38,612 nt of DNA from contig CAIRGO010000226.1 of assembly GCA_903878115.1 (NCBI GenBank), forward strand, positions 1 to 38,612. Direction: 5' to 3'. The translations under genes and the position numbers were made by a program. Numbering within the stretch: the stretch's first letter is position 1; each line of letters starts with the position of its first letter. The notes below the pieces were generated by a model. The model did not search any database and was not told the DNA's origin. It worked only from the letters and a program-made list of their open reading frames with translations. Positions 35,826 through 38,612 of the stretch are shown in pieces. The stretch is from Akkermansiaceae bacterium (GTDB taxonomy: Bacteria > Verrucomicrobiota > Verrucomicrobiia > Verrucomicrobiales > Akkermansiaceae).

Positions 35826-38258
35826 ATGAAGCGAATCTCACTACTACTTTTTTCACTGGTAACCTTATCTGTGAATTTTATTACGTTTTCTCATGCCGCT
35901 AGTGCCGCCGAAGCCCAGCCGATGCCGGACTTTACACAGGGTGGAAAGCCCGATCAGTCGCACGATTGGACACTAGGACCGACCGGGGCTCGCGGCTGGA
36001 TTTACACCGCTAATGGTCATTCGCATTTGGCGCGGCAGATTCTCATCACAGCCGTTGCTAGTGGATCGCCGGCGGATGGAGTGCTCAGCGTTGGCGACGT
36101 GATCCTCGGCGTGGGTAGTCAGAATTTTGCCGATGATGCACGTGTCCAGTTTGGCAAAGCCATCGCCATCGCGGAGTCAGAAAAAGGTGCTGGCAAATTG
36201 CCGTTGCTGCGTTGGCGTGACGGCAAAACTGAGGCCGTGGAATTGAAATTACCGGTGCTCGGAAGTTATAGTGACACCGCACCGTATGGTTGTGCGAAGT
36301 CGAAACGCATCTTCGAACTTGGCTGCGCGTCACTCGCGAAAAGAATGAGTGATGAGAAATACGGAAAAGGCATGCATTCAATTCCGCGCTCACAAAACGC
36401 TCTCGCTTTGCTCGCTAGCGGAAGTAAAGACTACCTGCCATTGATTCAACGGGAGGCAAAATGGGCGGCTGATTTCACAACGAATGGTTATCTTTCCTGG
36501 GATTATGGCTATGTGATGACTTTCCTCGGAGAATACGTCATAGCTACGGGTGATCAGTCGGTGATGCCCGGTCTCAAGCGGCTCGCATTGGAGACCGTGC
36601 ATGGACAAAGTTATGTCGGCACCTGGGGCCACCGTTTCGCTGAACCAAGTGGTAATCTCGGTGGCTATGGTTGCATGAATCAGCCAGGCTTGAGTCTCAG
36701 CATCGGCATGGTCGCGGCCTACACTGCTGGCGTGAAGGAGCCAGACTTGCAAGCTGCCATCACCAAAGCCGCAGGATTTCTGCGCTGGTATGTAAACAAA
36801 GGCGCGGTTCCTTATGGCGACCATCTTCCTTTCCCTGCGCATGAAGATAACGGCAAATGTTCCAGTGCGGCGGTGTTGTTTGACTTGTTAGGTGATCGTG
36901 AGGCGGCGGGATATTTCTCCAAAATGTCCACTGCTGCGTACAGCGAGCGCGAGCGCGGACACACGGGCAATTACTTTAATATACTCTGGGCCTTGCCCGG
37001 CGTTGCCCGCTGCGGTCCGCTGGCAATCGGTGCTTACATGAAAGAGCAGGGCTGGTATTACGACCTCGCGCGTGATTGGGATAACTGCTTCCTCTATCAA
37101 GGCTCTCCTGTCGGTGCGGAGGAGCATGGTAAATATACCAAATGGGATTGTTCCGGTAGTTATTTGCTAGCCTACGCACTTCCGCTAAAAAGCTTGCTGA
37201 TCACCGGCAAGAAATCGTTTTGCGTAGCTCCGCTGAATGCCGCCGAGGTCGATTCCGTCATTGCCGCTGGTCGTGATTTCTCTTTTCAGGGCGATAAAAA
37301 CGCCTTCGAATTGCGCACCACCGAGCAATTGTTCACTGGTCTAGCGAGCTGGTCGCCCTTCGTGCGCAAACGCTCCGCTGCCGCGCTTGGTGTGAAAGAA
37401 GGTGATTTTCTCCCCGCCTTGTTAAAAATGCTCACTGGCTCTAACCGCGATGCTCGTTACGGTGCCTGCGAAGCTTTCGCAGCTCTTGGCTCTCGTGCCG
37501 ATGCCGCCGCGCCGCAGCTACGATCCGCACTAAAGAATTCTGATCCTTGGCTGCAAATTCTCGCTGCCAAGTCCATCATCGCACTTAGCCCCGCTGAGCG
37601 TAAAGCCAGTGTCAGCGATCTGCTAGCTCTCACAGTGCGCAGCAATCCTGCCGATCCGCGCCGTCACGCGGCACTATTCGCCAGCAACGTGTTATTTTCG
37701 GCCTATCCAGGGGAACGTGCCCCTAGAAGTATTCTTGCAGATTCGTTAGATGGCGTGGACCGCGCTCAGTTTTATCCTGCGATTCAAGCGCTGTTGAAAC
37801 ACGAAGACAGCGTTGCGCGTTCATCGGCGTCAAAAATTTTCCCGCTGCTTACCGATCAGGATTTAATCAAACTGCTGCCTGACATTGTGACTGCGATCGG
37901 ACGTCACGCGCCGAGCAATGAAATGTGGGGCTTTGATGTCCGCATGGCTGGTCTTGATCTTGTAACACGCCTGCGAATCACGGAAGGCATGGCACTTTGT
38001 CTGGCCACCATGGAACCTGATCGATGGGGTAACAAAAGCAGCCAGTGTTATGCATTCCTCGAACGCTACGGTGCTAACGCCAAACCGTTGTTGCCGAAAT
38101 TAAAGGAAATCCGTGAGCACATCGCTACGGTGAAAAAAGCATCGGCCGATGCCTTGGCACCACTTGATAAATCCATCGCTGCGATTGAAAATAGCACCGA
38201 TACACCGACAGTCGTGAGTCTGAAAGACTTCAAAACTCGTTCTCCTGCGAATAAATAA
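35826..38258 (+). CDS. DUF6288-like secreted protein with PDZ and HEAT repeats
   Basis: 810 residues with a Sec signal (cleavage near residue 28). A PDZ-like domain at about 50-140 includes ARQILITAVASGSPADGVLS and GDVILGVGSQNF. The centre (about 150-440) is an alpha/alpha-toroid-like region (YLSWDYGYVMTFLGEYVIAT, GNLGGYGCMNQPGLSLSIGM), as in cyclase-like or glycoside-related folds. From about 515 helical HEAT-like repeats occur (VRKRSAAALGVKEGDFLPAL, ARYGACEAFAALGSRADAAA). I recognise this architecture from PVC proteins annotated DUF6288, with unknown activity. It follows the esterase by 31 bp and is probably cotranscribed; together they could act on an exported polysaccharide (inference). 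Confidence 0.8.
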   Translation: MKRISLLLFSLVTLSVNFITFSHAASAAEAQPMPDFTQGGKPDQSHDWTLGPTGARGWIYTANGHSHLARQILITAVASGSPADGVLSVGDVILGVGSQNFADDARVQFGKAIAIAESEKGAGKLPLLRWRDGKTEAVELKLPVLGSYSDTAPYGCAKSKRIFELGCASLAKRMSDEKYGKGMHSIPRSQNALALLASGSKDYLPLIQREAKWAADFTTNGYLSWDYGYVMTFLGEYVIATGDQSVMPGLKRLALETVHGQSYVGTWGHRFAEPSGNLGGYGCMNQPGLSLSIGMVAAYTAGVKEPDLQAAITKAAGFLRWYVNKGAVPYGDHLPFPAHEDNGKCSSAAVLFDLLGDREAAGYFSKMSTAAYSERERGHTGNYFNILWALPGVARCGPLAIGAYMKEQGWYYDLARDWDNCFLYQGSPVGAEEHGKYTKWDCSGSYLLAYALPLKSLLITGKKSFCVAPLNAAEVDSVIAAGRDFSFQGDKNAFELRTTEQLFTGLASWSPFVRKRSAAALGVKEGDFLPALLKMLTGSNRDARYGACEAFAALGSRADAAAPQLRSALKNSDPWLQILAAKSIIALSPAERKASVSDLLALTVRSNPADPRRHAALFASNVLFSAYPGERAPRSILADSLDGVDRAQFYPAIQALLKHEDSVARSSASKIFPLLTDQDLIKLLPDIVTAIGRHAPSNEMWGFDVRMAGLDLVTRLRITEGMALCLATMEPDRWGNKSSQCYAFLERYGANAKPLLPKLKEIREHIATVKKASADALAPLDKSIAAIENSTDTPTVVSLKDFKTRSPANK

Positions 38259-38360
38259 TATACATGCGCGCGAGCTTTGAGACAAGATGCTCAGGAATGA
38301 GCTTGCAAATTCCACTCAATACGATAGCATCTTCCTTGGCTGGTTGTTTCTTTTTCATTA

Positions 38361-38386
38361 GGGCCGATCCTGTGTGGGATCGGCCC
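38361..38386. terminator. Strong hairpin downstream of the DUF6288-like gene
   Basis: A perfect 10-bp stem GGGCCGATCC / GGATCGGCCC with a 6-base loop (TGTGTG), about 100 bp after the stop. No T-run follows on the plus strand (CGCCAGCCAC comes next), so it may stabilise an mRNA end or be a dispersed inverted repeat instead of a classical terminator. Confidence 0.45.
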
Positions 38387-38421
38387 GCCAGCCACTAAAA
38401 TAATTTTCCTATGGGACGGCT

Positions 38422-38601
38422 GTGATTCCTTTTCAAAAAAATCCCCTTCAACTGAGCTTGAAATATTTCTCACACGAAGCGGGAAAAAAGGTCGAAGAAA
38501 TTTCACCACAGCTTGCACAGATCGTCATCGATAAAAGAAGGGTGATTGCGTTATGTGCAGCGCACCCTGAGTGCGGATGGCTCGCCTCCGCCGTGAGGTA
38601 G
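38422..38601 (+). CDS. Small hypothetical protein (59 residues)
   Basis: GTG start at 38422 and TAG at 38599-38601 enclose MIPFQKNPLQLSLKYFSHEA and then a basic/acidic helix (GKKVEEISPQLAQIVIDKRR) and a Cys-containing end (IALCAAHPECGWLA). Composition looks protein-like, but there is no ATG, no ribosome binding site, and no family I recognise. Confidence 0.3.
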   Translation: MIPFQKNPLQLSLKYFSHEAGKKVEEISPQLAQIVIDKRRVIALCAAHPECGWLASAVR

Positions 38602-38612
38602 ATGAGGCTTGC

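Noticed and set aside
1-38612. Apparent abundance of TCTAAC/GTTAGA
   Set aside because: A rough hand count gives around 20 and 7 occurrences; excess over expectation is small, most lie in coding sequence and follow codon choice, and no spacing or strand pattern stands out.

Overview
The window looks like the chromosome of a member of the Verrucomicrobiota or a close PVC-group relative. This is inferred from gene content: a PSD1-type planctomycete cytochrome C protein paired with a DUF1501 protein, a SASA/DUF303 esterase, a DUF6288-like PDZ/HEAT protein, several twin-arginine (TAT) proteins, and a C-terminal TSP3-like tail on a giant secreted protease. No rRNA, tRNA, CRISPR array or intact insertion sequence was seen.

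Layout. 1-2166: tilS (minus strand, cut by the window edge) diverges from a HIT protein overlapping an RluE-like pseudouridine synthase, followed by a conserved-looking hypothetical. 2186-9393: a YceI-like lipoprotein, then a complete tripartite MacAB/TolC-type efflux operon (NodT-type outer-membrane lipoprotein, MacA adaptor, MacB ATPase, MacB permease with ATGA overlaps), then a TAT-exported protein of unknown function. 9633-11699: a polytopic membrane protein, possibly GT-C-like. 11700-12290: mostly non-coding, holding a gene remnant. 12387-16750: PSD1 plus DUF1501. 16862-25826: five minus-strand genes. In transcription order they are an ABCG-like exporter with TerB-like and FHA-like N-terminal regions, a PlsC-like acyltransferase, an AUR1-like PAP2 protein, a PEP-synthase/rifampicin-phosphotransferase-like enzyme, and a TAT-exported thiol dioxygenase. 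The acyltransferase, PAP2 and PEP-type genes overlap and look like one operon. 26303-34450: a 2715-residue subtilase with two long arrays of Asp-box-like repeats. 34553-38258: SASA esterase and DUF6288-like protein, probably cotranscribed. 38259-38612: a strong hairpin and one small open frame.

Two features cut across the genes. First, codon style alternates between two dialects: a C-ending, GC-rich style (about 2280-9393, 12387-16750 and 28640-33640) and a T/G-ending, AT-richer style elsewhere. One switch occurs in frame inside the giant protease. Second, a duplicated expression cassette recurs at the C-ending blocks: a promoter-like element TTGAMA-N16-MACGYT plus a 5' leader running into a MKTT... 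start. The PSD1/DUF1501 block is also flanked by a 77-bp direct repeat (about 90% identical) made from the 3' end of the thiol dioxygenase gene. Together these suggest block-wise insertion or recombination.

The best candidates for an undescribed system are the acyltransferase/PAP2/PEP-phosphotransferase operon, possibly membrane-lipid head-group chemistry, and the mosaic giant protease. All functional statements come from reading motifs by eye; no search was run.
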